A DNA stretch of 50,000 nucleotides from assembly GCA_016946835.1 (NCBI GenBank), contig JACVTC010000145.1, positions 160,001-210,000 on the forward strand, written 5' to 3'. This DNA comes from Neocallimastix lanati (nom. inval.) (lineage: Eukaryota; Neocallimastigomycota; Neocallimastigomycetes; Neocallimastigales; Neocallimastigaceae). How positions within the stretch are numbered: the first letter of the stretch is position 1; every line of letters begins with the position of its first letter. The notes under the pieces are model-generated. The model did no database searches and was not told where the DNA came from. It was given only the letters and a program-made list of their open reading frames with translations. A program made the translations under genes and the position numbers. Below, piece after piece: positions 35,436 to 49,908 of the stretch.

Positions 35436-38165
35436 CTTTAATACAAAAAAAAATAAAATAAAATAAAATGAAGATAAAAAAAAAAATGAAGAATTCTTGT
35501 TAAAATATTTTATTTCTGTTTTTATTTTTAATATTTTTAAACTATAGTTTAATAATTATTAAAATATTTAATTGTTAAGTATTATTAATTTTATTTAAAT
35601 ATATATTTAAATTTAAATTGTTAAGTGTAGATATTACTTAAATAATTATTTAAATTTAAATTGTTAAGTGTAGATATTACTTAAATAATTATTTAAATTT
35701 AAATTGTTAAGTGTAGATATTACTTAAATAATTATTTAAATTTAAATTGTAAAGTATTATAGATTTTACTTAATTAAAATTTGTACAGTATTAAAAATTT
35801 TTGGCAGTGAAAAAAAGAATTAAATAAGTTATAAAATTAATTGAATAAATAAATATAATTATAATTATTTTTTTTATAAATTTTAATTTTTTTCTAATAT
35901 TAAATGAATATAATTTTAAAGTGGATATGTGAATATATTTACTAAAAAGGTTAATAACAGTGAATCAATTTATTATAATCAAAAATGACATATTTATATA
36001 TTCTAATTATTTATTACATACTTTATGAAGATTTACAAAGTAGAAAAAGTAATAATAAATATTTAAAAAATAATTAAAAAATATATATTTTCTTAATATT
36101 TGTAAATTATTGATTTATTAAAATATATATATTAAATATATGTATATATATATATATAGCTGCAAGTTTGGTTTCTTAAGAATTAATAATAAATAAGATA
36201 AATTTTAAATTTTATAGATAAATATATAATTAAAAAAAATAAAAAAAAAAAAAAAAAATAAGATGTACATTTATATTTTAAAATAAACATATTTATTATA
36301 AATTTAAAGTTTTACAATGATTATATTTGTATTTATGTATTAATATATATTGAACTAATTATTATCCATATTTTTAACGTTTTTAATGTAATACTTTGTA
36401 ACTAATTAATAAATATGAATATTTCCTTTGAAATTTGATTTTCTTAAAATATTTATAATAATAAATAATATAAATAAATAATAAATAATCATAATAATAA
36501 TAAATATTAAATAATATTAATTAAAGAATAATAATAAATAATAAATATGATATATTAATAATTTATTATATCATATTTGATTGTCCATTAAATAGAAACA
36601 TAATAAAATGTGATATTTTTTATCTTTAAAAGTTTATAATTTTAAATTATATAGCAATGTCTCTCATGTCTCTCTAGATTATGCTTAATAGTACATGTTT
36701 CATGTTTATATTTTATTTTATTTTAAAAATAAGATATAAGATGTTAGAGAGGGTGAAATGATTAAAATATGATATTTTAATATTTATTATCATTATTATA
36801 ATTAAAAATTAACATATAATTTTTTTTAATTATTATAATTAAAAAGTTTTCAAAAAAAAATAAAAAAAGTTAACATAAAATAAAATAAAATAAAATAAAA
36901 TAAAATAAAATAAAATATATATATATATTATTAAGGAAAATAATATAAAAATATAATAAATAAAATTTTATATCAGTTAATATAATTAAAATAATTAAAA
37001 TAAGGAATTTAAATGATTTTGATTTATTAATATTTTTAACATTCCTTTAATAATTTTATTTTAATAGTAAAACTCTATTAATTAAAATTTTAAATTCTTA
37101 TTAATGGTTTATTTTATTCTTTACTATTATATAAAATTAGAATGAGTAAATTTTATTTTATAATTTATTTTATTATGTAACCTTAATCAAAGTATTCTTT
37201 ACAATTAGAATCTATATATATTTTTTAAATTTTAATAATTTATATTTATATATTTTTCTATTTATATACTCTTCATAAATATTTTTATGGTATCTTTTTT
37301 TAATTTTAGAACGTATTCTACTGTTAATACATAATTATAATAACTATTTTTTTTTAAAATTGGTTATTTTTAATTTTTTAAAATTTTTATTTTTATTTTT
37401 ATTTTTAAAACTACAAATCAAGAGGTAATATAATAATAAAAAAAATTTTTTTTAATTTTATCTTATTGCTTTTTTAAATATTCTTTTTTCTCCTATTCTT
37501 TTTTTTTTTTTTTTTAAACTTTTTTTTTTTATTTTTTTTTTTTTTTTTTTTTTAAAAAAATTTATTTTATTTTTATTATTTTATTATATTTATTGGGCTC
37601 TTTTTATTTATATTAAATAAAAAAAACAAAAGAATATATAAAAAGAACTTTGAAATAAGACTATCTTTCTATTTATATATAAAAAGTAAATAATATAAAT
37701 AAATATAAATTTTTATAATAAAATACATATTAAAGATTTATTATCCATTTAATTAAAAGTAAAACCAATTTACAAACAATTGTATAATTGATAATTATTA
37801 ATTTATAATATGAAAATTAATATTATTAATAATATTATTAATAATAATAATAAAAAAGTATAAATAAAAGATATAATAAAATAAAGAAAATATAAAAAAA
37901 AAAATTAAAAATAAAAATCTAAAAATTTGAAATTACAAAAAAAGAGAGAAATTAAATAAAAAAAAAAAAAAAGCAAAATATAATAATTTTTAATTATCTA
38001 CAATAAATAATAATGGGAATAAATTAAAATAATAAAATAAAATTATTATAAATAATTAGAATAAATAAAAATTATTATTATATTTTTGTTAATGTTAATA
38101 AAACTATTTTTAAATTAATAATTTTGTTTTATTAATGAAAATTATATGATAGTAAATAAATAAAC
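35436..38165. other. Intergenic DNA between gene B and erkA
   Basis: About 2.7 kb divides the two divergent genes. Apart from the 43-bp tandem repeats (35618-35746) I see only A/T runs. The last 350 bp before erkA is A-rich, consistent with promoter and 5' untranslated sequence. Confidence 0.6.
35618..35746. repeat. 43-bp tandem repeat, three perfect copies
   Basis: The unit, beginning TTGTTAAGTGTAGATATTAC, starts at 35618, 35661 and 35704 with no visible change. A degenerate copy lies on each side (about 35572-35617 and 35747-35770). Each unit contains AAATAATTATTT and AAATTTAAATTT, both self-complementary. Confidence 0.93.
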
Positions 38166-40598
<2,433 letters not shown>

Positions 40599-41435
40599 AT
40601 AAAATGAAATAATTTTTAATAAAAATATAAATAATTCTTTTTTGTTATATATAATAAAAAGAATTATATTAATAAAATGAAAATATATAAATTTTAATTT
40701 TTCATTTTATTTATTAAAAAAATTTAGATTTAAATAATAATTATAATAAAATATTTTAAAATAAAAAGAAAAATTAATAATATTAAAATATTAAAATAGA
40801 TAAATATAATAATAATAATAATAATAATAATTTATAATAAATAATAGATAGCATTAATAATTAGAAATACCAAATTAATAATTATTCATAGATTTAATTT
40901 TAAAATAAAAATATATAAATCAAAATAAATAGAAAAAAAATAAAAATAAAAAAAAAAAAAAAAAAAAAAAATACTTTTATCATTTTTGTTTTTAAAAATC
41001 TATAAAATTTATATTATATTAATAATGAGGATGAATTTTTAATTTAATTTTTTAATTTTTGAAAGTATTAATTTTTTTTTTTTTTTTTTTTTTAAATTGA
41101 AATGAAATATCAGAACTATTACAAAAGATGTGTTTCAATATCATAAAATTTAGAATTCTGATATTAATATTAATATAAATATAAATATATATATATATAA
41201 TTACAATATTAAGAGTCTAATTTGTAATAAACTTTTTTTTTTTTTAATGGAAAGTGTTTATTATATAAGTACTTATCAACATGTTGCCCTTATTATGGAG
41301 TTAGTAGCAACATACCCAGTTTTACATACTTGATACTTTCATATCCTTAACTTGAAGAATTTAGACAACAATTCATTCGATTTGTTGATGAAATTTTTAT
41401 TAATTTTTTTCTGATTGTTTTTAAGGAATCATTAA
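40599..41435. other. 3' flank of erkA
   Basis: AATAAAA follows the stop codon within a few bases and is a plausible polyadenylation signal. A/T runs and ATA repeats follow to about 41236. From 41237 G+C rises where the mobile-element-like debris begins. Confidence 0.6.
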
Positions 41436-41777
41436 CAAAGAGGAAGATTTTTTGATAAGATAAATTTTTACGTACTATGTTTCCTTTTTGGTGTAAATGC
41501 AATATGTAAAACCTTAAAGATTGGCACGAGGGAAAAGAAGTGGAGTTATATTAGATATATCATTCAATCACCTTCGAGAGAGTCTTCTTTCCTGAATTCA
41601 TATTATATAGGGCTTGCGGAATTCTTTACTAATGATATGTCAATTGTGATTAGTGATTTTTACACTATTATCAATTCATATACCATTAAACCTACTGTTG
41701 TCAGAAATTCTGGTACAGATTCGTATAATATTTTTTTTATCTCCATGGAGTTATCATCGTTGTGTGGGAAGAGTTAG
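41436..41777 (+). pseudogene. 113-codon open frame without start, unknown product
   Basis: A plus-strand frame is open from 41436 to a TAG at 41775-41777, with no early ATG; the first Met is about residue 65. Segments read DKINFYVLCFLFGVNAICK, TREKKWSYIRYIIQSPSRES, GLAEFFTNDMSIVISDFYT and FFISMELSSLCGKS. Composition is clearly protein-like. A hydrophobic F-G-V-N motif followed by K and R residues faintly recalls reverse transcriptase cores, but this is not enough for a call. Probably part of a mobile element remnant. Confidence 0.35.
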
Positions 41778-42450
41778 AAATTATTTCGTCCTCTATACTC
41801 ATAAATTAGTTTTTTAATATTAATGTAAAGCATTTCTTGTATTTTATTTTTATACTTTTTTTTTTTTTTTTTAATAAATAATCTTAAATAATGTTTATTC
41901 CTTGTCTAAAAAAAAATAGTCCAATTTAGTTTTAACAGTTTTCCATTTAAAACTTAAAATAAAAATAAAGTATTACTATTACTATTAAAATTATTTCATT
42001 AGGGATAAATAAATGTACAACTATGATAATTAAAATCTCTTAACTTTGTTCAATCTCACTCTTCTAAATATACTAATTTCTCTCTTTTTTTTTTTTTTTT
42101 TTTTTATTTTTTTTTTTTTAGATGAGGTATAAATAGTTCTTTAGAGATATTATAAATAGTGGTATTGAAGGCCTTATTTTTAATCCTAAAATTCTAAAAC
42201 AACCTCGATTAAAAGCAATTTGAGTACAGCTTGCCGAAATACATAGTATTTTCGAGCTTTTTTATTTTTTTTATTTTTTAAATTTTTTATTTTTAATTTC
42301 AAATGTACTTTTCACCTACATGTATTTTTTAAAATAAAATTAATAAAGTTTTGGAAGTGCATTCTCTTCCCTGTCTAAAAAAAAAAGCAATTTAAGCTTT
42401 TTAAGTGTTCTTTATCTTTATATTTAATCCTAGTTAAAGTCTATAAACTT

Positions 42451-42488
42451 TCTCTTGATATTATATACATATAGTATATATCAAGAGA
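42451..42488. repeat. Inverted repeat, 11-bp arms
   Basis: TCTCTTGATAT (42451-42461) pairs with ATATCAAGAGA (42478-42488) across a 16-nt AT spacer. It could mark the edge of an inserted element, form a hairpin in a transcript, or be chance. Confidence 0.75.
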
Positions 42489-42673
42489 GGTAGTTATTCT
42501 ATATCATGCAATATTTATCTTGAAATTCCATTTAGTAATAATTTATCATTTCAACTGGTTTTATAAAATGCTTGCAATCTAAAGTTAGGAAGTCTTTATT
42601 TTCATTCCATTTTCCTCATGAACAACAAAGTACTTTCAACTTTTAAAAAACGTATTTTATAAATTTATACTAT

Positions 42674-42753
42674 CAGTAAAGTTTTCTATGACTATTTTCC
42701 AGGTTTTCCTCTCATGAGGAAAACCTGGAAAAAAAAAAAAAGAGTTTTTACTG
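42674..42753. repeat. Perfect 17-bp hairpin with outer stem
   Basis: Arms TTTTCCAGGTTTTCCTC (42695-42711) and its exact complement (42716-42732) are separated by TCAT. An outer CAGTAAA (42674-42680) pairs with TTTACTG (42747-42753). It is the most G+C-rich palindrome I saw in the window. It may be the joined ends of an inverted element or a transcribed stem-loop. Confidence 0.9.
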
Positions 42754-43064
42754 AATATGGTAGTTAGGATTGCAGGTAAGTATGTCCCCCTTATATATAT
42801 TATTATTTGAAAAGATACTGAACTAATTGAGAGTGTTACCTTTGTACTGTATATTTAAGAAGGAATTATTAACATTAGGATACATAATTTATTTGTTAAT
42901 GTAGGTATATATTCTACTGAATTATTATCTTTCTGACATTTATGTATTTGCCAAAGGTTAGTATGAATCTTTATGGGATAGGTTATGATTGTCTCTCTTC
43001 AAAGGAAAGTTACGAAGTGGAGAAGCACTCGGAGAAGAAATGATATAATAATTCTCAGCAATAA

Positions 43065-43214
43065 TATGCATGTCAGAGAGCTAATGTTAGACACTCAGTA
43101 AGGTCGTCCAGTAGGGACAATTTTGCCTTTACAGAAGTGTGTGACTACCTCAATATTCCCACTAGGCTCCTGAGGAAGGGACTGAAACCAAGGGCGGTAC
43201 ACACCGGAAATAAA
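43065..43214 (+). pseudogene. Coding-like fragment, unknown product
   Basis: A plus-strand frame opens after TAA at 43062 and reads NVRHSVRSSSRDNFAFTEVC, then DYLNIPTRLLRKGLKPRAV and HTGNK, before running into ATT-rich repeat DNA. Codons use far more G and C (AGG, GTC, GCC, CGG) than host genes here. This fits the end of a mobile-element protein cut off by microsatellite DNA. No domain is recognised. Confidence 0.35.
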
Positions 43215-43216
43215 AA

Positions 43217-43565
43217 AAAATTATTTAATTATTTATTTATCATTTATTATTTATTATTTATTATTTATTATTCATTATTTTTTATTATTTTATTGTTTAA
43301 TTATTATTTATTTATTTATTATTTATTTATTTATTATTTAATTATTTATTATTTATTATTTATTATTTACTATTTATTATTTATTTATTTAATTATTTAC
43401 TATTATTTGTTATTTATTATTATTATATATATTTATTATTATTATATATATTTATTATTATTATATATATATTATTTATATATTTATTTATTATCTAATT
43501 ACATATATTTATTATAATATATTATTTATATTATTTATTATTATAATATTATATTATTTATTATG
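43217..43565. repeat. ATTATTT-type low-complexity array
   Basis: Irregular TTATTTA/ATTATT units cover about 350 bp between the coding-like fragment and the sphingomyelinase-like gene. Translations give only Tyr, Leu, Ile and Phe, so the open frame that continues into it is not a gene. Confidence 0.85.
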
Positions 43566-43921
43566 ATTATACATATTGTTATAATATAAAATGTATTTTC
43601 AGTGTATTAATGTAAATAAAATGTATCTTTTTTAAAAAAGGTAAATAATAAAATACGTAAATTTAATATTAAATGTGTTATAATAATATATATATTTAAG
43701 TATAAAAACATACAAATTTATAATTTTAAAAAATTTTTCTTTATTTCATTTTTTTTTCTTCAATATTATAAATAAAAGTAAATTTAAAATTTCGAAATAA
43801 TTTATTAATTAATAAATTAGTTATATATATTATTTTTTTATTAATTTATTAATTAAATTATAGAAATCTTTGATTAAAGAAAAAAAAATAAATAAATAAA
43901 TAAAATCTGAATAGAATAAAA

Positions 43922-45532
43922 ATGAGCATTTCAAATTCATTAAAAGAATTTACACTCTCTACTTTAAATACTTATTTAATTCCTTCATACTGGACAAAAT
44001 TCAAAACTAATCCAGTTGGAAGAGCATTAAAAATTTCAGAATTTTACAATAAACATCAACCAGATATTATTATGTTACAAGAAGTTTGGGGTGTTGGAAT
44101 TGTAATATTGTTACTATATATTCTTTTTTTTTTTTTTTTATTATTTAATTTATATTTAATTTATTTATATGTGTATAATAATTTGCCCTTCTGTTTAAAT
44201 AAAAAAATCTAAATATATATATATTGTATAATTTGTTTATATATTACATTAAATATGAAAAATATTTCAATAATAAATTCCATAAAAATTTTATTGTATA
44301 ATTATAATATAAAAATATAACAAATACCGCTATTTATTAAATATATATATTATATTATAATATATTATATTATATTTCAATTACAAAAGCCTGAAATTAA
44401 TTCTAAATTAAAAGAAAATTATTCAACAATTTTTGATAACCGTAAAGATTTAAAGAAGCCATTATTAAATACTGCTTTCAATACGGTTTTAAATTTTGTT
44501 ACCCAAACTGGTGGTTTATACTATGCACAAAAACCAGATATTAAATTACTATGGACTGATAGGGAAACTTATAATATTTCTGCAACTCATTCTCAAAAAG
44601 GTATTAGAAGTCACCTATATTCTATGGATGAATTTTTCCGTAATAGCACAAAAATTATCGATGAAACGCCAAATGCAAATGAATCATCAGAAGAAGATAT
44701 TTCTTCTAAATATTTATTAGTATTTAATACCCATTTAGATGCTTTTGATAATAAAAATAAAATTATTCAACTTCAACAAGCTCGTAAATATATTGAAAAA
44801 ACATTATATCAAACTGTACCTGATATATTAAAACTTCAAATTGAAGCTTCTCAAAAAAATAGTAAGCATATGTCTTTTGGATCAAAAAAAAAATTATTAG
44901 AATACAGATTTATTAATAAATAAATCATGGAATTTTTTAGCATTATATTTATATAACATTTCTTAATCATTTCTTTTACATATATAAATTTTATTTTTAT
45001 TTATTTATTTTTTATCATAAATATATAAATACATATATATATAAATTTTTTTAACATTTTATATTTACATATATATATTTATTTTATATCTATTATTGAA
45101 ATAAAAAAAAATTCTTTAAAAAAAAAAAAAAAAAAAGGCAAACCTGAACTTGGTGTAATTTTAGTTGGTGATTGGAATATTCCAGCTCATCATCAACTTT
45201 ATAAATCACATTTATTAAAATTATTAGGAGAAGATACTGAACCAATGGTAGATTTTTATACTCATCATTATGATATGGAAGATGATAAGGATCATACCTA
45301 TGATGTTAAAAATTCTTTAGTTACAGTTAAATGGGCAAAAGGTAGAATTGATTATATCTTTGGCTTAAATTCACTAAACAAAAAACTTGTAGAACAATCT
45401 GAAGAAGACAATAACAGAGAATTCAATTATAAGTTAGTACCATTAAAATGTCTTAAGTATGATATTATCCGTCAAGAGAGGGGTGAAGAAATGACTGATC
45501 ACTGGCCAATCATAGCAAAATTTAGTTTTTAA
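43922..45532 (+). CDS. Neutral sphingomyelinase-like phosphodiesterase (EEP superfamily)
   Basis: Three exons, 43922-44101, 44390-44861 and 45138-45532, encode 348 residues. Introns are GTAATA...AAAAG and GTAAGC...AAAAG; both joins keep frame. Exonuclease-endonuclease-phosphatase motifs are in order: N16 in TLNTYLIPSYW, the metal-binding Glu in IIMLQEVWG (E54), FNTHLDAF (H175, D177), the catalytic LVGDWNIPAHHQ (D229, N231), GRIDYIF, and the terminal TDHWPI (D338-H339). The family hydrolyses sphingomyelin or related phospholipids to ceramide and a phospho-head group using Mg2+. Spacing and the Q-E-V-W and D-H-W-P-I forms fit the neutral sphingomyelinase branch better than DNase I or APE1, but substrate is inferred. 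No signal peptide and no clear membrane helix are seen, so it is probably cytosolic or peripheral. Confidence 0.85.
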
Positions 45533-45742
45533 ATCTATCATAATAATATAAGGAATTAAATACATTTTAATAATAAAATCTTACTTTGACAATAATTAAA
45601 TTTACAAAAATATTAACAAGAATAATAATAAGAAGAAGAAAAAGAAGAAAAATATATTTTCAATTTCTATTGTTAAAATATGTTGAAAGTTAATAAAGAA
45701 ACAGAAGTGAAGCATATAGATTCTATAAATCAATTATAGAAG

Positions 45743-45791
<49 letters not shown>

Positions 45792-47305
45792 GAAAATAGA
45801 AAATAGAAAATATATTAATTAAATCTAATTGATTATTTAATTTTAATATTAAATTTTTACAATTATAACCTATTCCTTGAAAAAATAAATTATAATATGA
45901 AATAATAAAACAAAAATGAATTTCTTTTTATTATAATTAATAAAGTATTACAATATTTATTATATGAATAATATAATAAATTTTTTTTTTTTTTTTAAAA
46001 AAAAAATATATATATATATATATCAAATAATAAAATGAAATAAAAAAAAAATAAATAGAATAAAAAACAATAAAATAAAATAAAATAATTTTAAAGATTT
46101 AAAAATAATAAAATTAAATTAAAAATCATAAAAAAAATGATGATAATCCATAAATTGTGTATGGGTAAATAATTAATATGAAATAAAGATAAATTAATAA
46201 TATAAAAAATTAAAATTAATATAAACATACATACCATACATATTTATTTTATTAAAGTATTAATTATTAATTATTATATTTGTTAATTAAAATTAAAATT
46301 TATAAATTTGTAACAAAGAAAAAAAAACTTTAATTCTTCTTAAAAAATAAGTTATAAAATTATTATAAAGGTAATAATTAGTGTTAATAATAACTTTTTT
46401 TTTTTTTTTTAAATAAAAATATATCATTTTTCTATTGTTTTTGAGGTTTTAATTTGAGTCGTGAATAATTAATATATATTTTCAGAAATAAAAACGATAA
46501 AAAAAAAATAGTAATAATAAATTAAAAACTAAAATAAATAAAAGAGAATAAAAGTTATTGAATTAAAAAGATATTTTAATTCTTTAAATATATTTAATAT
46601 AGTAAATGGTTGAATGATTACTTCAATATATAAATATTATTAGAATATTAAAAGAGCAGATCAATTCAATAATAATTCTATAAATATTTTATTTGAAATC
46701 AAGGCAAATAAAATTATTTAAAATTAAATAAAGCATTTCAAATTTTATCCCAATGAAAAAAGTTTTCTTCTCTATTTCAATTTTACTTTCTTTCTATATT
46801 AAAGTGATAATTTTATTTATATATTTATTTTTTATTATAAATCAAAAAATTATTTCAAATTCATTCTCTATTTTTATATAATTTTTTTTTATCCATTTTT
46901 AAATAATTTTAAAAATAAATATGTATTAATTTCTTTTATAATTTAAATAAGTAATAACAATATAAATATATAGATGTAACATAAATTTATTATAATTCAA
47001 ATAATAATAATAATAATAATAATAATATAATAATAATAATAATAATAATATAATATTAATAATAATAATAATATATTAAATTCAAGAGCAAATTCTAAAT
47101 TTTTGAATTAATTTCCTGAAGTACAAAAAAAAAAAAAATATTAAAACTTTAAAAAAAAAAAATATATATATATATATATATATTCATTATTAAATACAAC
47201 TAATTTTTTATAATTAAAAATAATTACCTTCCTATATTATTTAAAATTCTAATAATCTCTTTTATTTTTATATAATATATAATAAATTACGTTCAGTTAG
47301 TTAAA
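45533..47305. other. Intergenic DNA, no gene seen
   Basis: These 1.8 kb hold A/T runs, including an A38 run near 45752-45789, an AAT/ATA block at 47000-47075 and an AT dinucleotide tract near 47161-47180. No exon-like sequence was seen. The last 100 bp is presumably the promoter of the peptidase gene. Confidence 0.65.
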
Positions 47306-49174
47306 ATGGTTTCCACAATAGCAAATCCAACAGTGCCAGCCCAACTTAATTGGACTTATACTGCAGAAGATCTTAAAAAACTTACTGAAAAAATTATTGA
47401 AGATGGTAAGAAAATCAGTAAACAGATTGAAGAAATACCAGATGACGAATGTTCATTTGAATCTGTTATTGTTCCAATTGGTCGTAAAATGGAAAATGAA
47501 GTTGATGCAATTGAAAGTAACATTGATTTCTTCCAACATATATCACCAAATAAGGATATTAGAGATGCTTCTGCTGAGTGTTCTTTAAAATTACAAGAAT
47601 TTGGAATTGAACTTTCCATGAACAAGAAAGTCTATCAAAAGGTTGCTAAAGTTATTGAAAACATAAAAAATGGAAAATTTAAGGCTCCAGAAAATCCAGA
47701 AGATAAAAGACTTTTAGAAAAAATTGATCTTGATTATCGTAGAGATGGTTTAGCTCTTCCAGATAATAAATTAGATGAATTAAAAGAACTTAAGAAGAAG
47801 TTAACAAACTTAAGTATTGAATTTTCTCGTTGTATTGGAGAAGGTGAACTATTATTGTATTATTATATATCATAATATAAAAGAAAAAAAAATTTTTTTT
47901 TATAATTATTTTTAAATAAATTATTTTAAGATATAAATAAATTAGAAGAATAAAGTAACTAATTGATATATATATATTTATATTTATTTATGTAAAAAAT
48001 ATAAAAAAGACAAAACAACTTATGTCTTCACCAAAAAAGAATTAGATGGTCTTTCTGAAGATTTCTTTGAAAATTTAGAAAAAACTACAAAAGATGGCGA
48101 AGAAGCTTATATTGTGGACATGAAATATCCATCTTATTTCCCAATCCTTAAATTAGCTAAAAATGAAAACACTAGAAAAACAATGATGAGAACCTACGGT
48201 CAACGTTGTAAACCAAATGTTGATCGTTTAAAAGAAGCACTCGCACTAAGGTAAAATAATCATGATAATATAAAATATATAGTAATATAAATATTAATTA
48301 ATTAAGTATATAATATTATAATATTTAACCAAATATTTATTCAAATGTAATTATTTTTTTTTTTTTTTTTTAACATTTATAAATACTTTAAAATATATAT
48401 ATATATATATAGATTAAAGATTGCTAATATGTTAGGTTATCCATCTCATAGTCATTTTAAGCTTGAAACTAAAATGGCTAAGAATCCAAAGAATGTTTTG
48501 GAATTCTTACAAAACTTAAAAGAAAAACTTCAACCATTAGCTAAAGAAGAAATCAAAAAATTATTAGAATTAAAAAAAGCTGAAAAAGATGAATTACATG
48601 AACCATTTGATAATGAACTTCATGATTGGGATTTCCACTACTATAACAGGTAATATTTTTATTCTATTTTATTTTATATTCATTTATATATTTATTTATT
48701 TATTTATATATTTATATATTTATATATTTATATATTTATATATTTATATATTTATATATTTATATATTTATGTATTTATATATTTATATATTTAAATATT
48801 TATCTATTTATTTAATTTTTATATAAATGCTATTATTAATATAAATTAAAATTACTAAATACTAAAAATAAAAGAATGTTAATTGAAAAGGAATATGCAG
48901 TTAAGGATGATGAAATTAAGCAATATCTTCCAATTAAAGAAGTTACTGAAGAAATGCTCGGTATTTATGAAAAAATTTTCTCAATAAAATGTGTTGAAAT
49001 TGAAAACCCAGCAGTCTGGCATCCAGATGTTCGTCAATTTGAAATTTACGATAAAAAATCCAATGATTATATGGGAACTGTAAATATTAATAAAATATTT
49101 ATCAATATAATAATAATAAATATATAGTAATAAATAATAATAATACTAGTAACAACAACAACAACAACAACAAC

Positions 49175-49210
<36 letters not shown>

Positions 49211-49788
49211 TAAATAATAAATAATAAATAATAAATAATAATAAAATAATAATAATAGTAATAAATAATGATAATAATTCAATTACATATAAAAATAAGT
49301 ATTAATATTTTACTTTTGTTATTATTATTAGGTTTATCTTGATTTATATCCACGTGAAGGAAAATACGTATGTATTATTTATATAAGGAATATTTTATTA
49401 ATTTATCAAGTATTAATATATTTTAATTTCATATTAAACAATTATTAAAGACACATGCTGCTTGTTTCGGTTTAATTTCTGGTTATGATAAAGAAGATGG
49501 TAAACATGTTTACCCAGTTGTTGCTATGGTATTATTAAAATTTACATTAATTGAATGTTATATGAAAATTTAAATTTATAAAGTTTCTAATTCAAAAATA
49601 TATATAAATAGGTTGCTAACTTCTCTAAGCCAACAGCCACAAAACCATCTTTATTAAAGCATAATGAAGTAACTACTTACTATCATGAATTAGGTCATGT
49701 ATTCCATCAAATTTGTTCCAATACTAAATGGAGTAGATTCCATGGAACTCATGTTGAGCGTGATTTTGTTGAAGCTCCATCTCAAATG
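47306..49788 (+). CDS. Thimet oligopeptidase-like M3 metallopeptidase, 5' part
   Basis: Seven exons lie inside the window: 47306-47843, 48010-48250, 48413-48649, 48875-49079, 49332-49367, 49451-49528, 49612-49788. They give 504 codons, and the gene runs past the right edge. The N-terminal helical half ([18 protein letters not shown] to [13 protein letters not shown]) and blocks such as [32 protein letters not shown] and [16 protein letters not shown] follow the M3A family (thimet oligopeptidase, neurolysin). The zinc site HELGH is at 49684-49698 (about residues 470-474), followed by [13 protein letters not shown]. Position and order match the ~690-residue cytosolic enzymes that cleave short peptides, so about 180 residues, including the third zinc-ligand Glu, lie beyond the window. 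No targeting peptide is obvious. The donor after exon 7 is GTAAAC. Confidence 0.93.
48675..48797. repeat. TATATATTTA repeat in intron 3 of the M3 peptidase gene
   Basis: Units of TTTATATA/TTTATTTA fill the intron between 48650 and 48874. The open frame of exon 3 in another phase runs through it as Phe-Ile-Tyr-Leu repeats, an artefact. Confidence 0.85.
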
Positions 49789-49853
49789 GTAAACAATCAC
49801 CCCTAATAATATAATGATTTATTTAATAATTTTTATTTTAACAATAAAAATAT

Positions 49854-49908
<55 letters not shown>

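Larger units (their letters stand above)
41237..43215. mobile_element. Degenerate mobile-element-like region
   Basis: These 2 kb have more G+C than any other non-genic part of the window and a patchwork of protein-like open stretches broken by stops (41436-41777; about 42865-43065; 43065-43210). They also hold inverted repeats (42451-42488, 42674-42753) and two similar poly(A)-ended segments (41891-41916, 42361-42386). Such traits fit nested, decayed retroelements of the kinds common in dictyostelids, but no domain could be named. Old pseudogenes are the alternative. Confidence 0.4.

Noticed and set aside
43217-43517. Open frame continuing the coding-like fragment
   Set aside because: From 43217 on it is only Tyr, Leu, Ile and Phe from ATTATTT repeats.
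47356-47625. Minus-strand frame inside exon 1 of the M3 peptidase
   Set aside because: It is antisense shadow of a conserved plus-strand coding exon.
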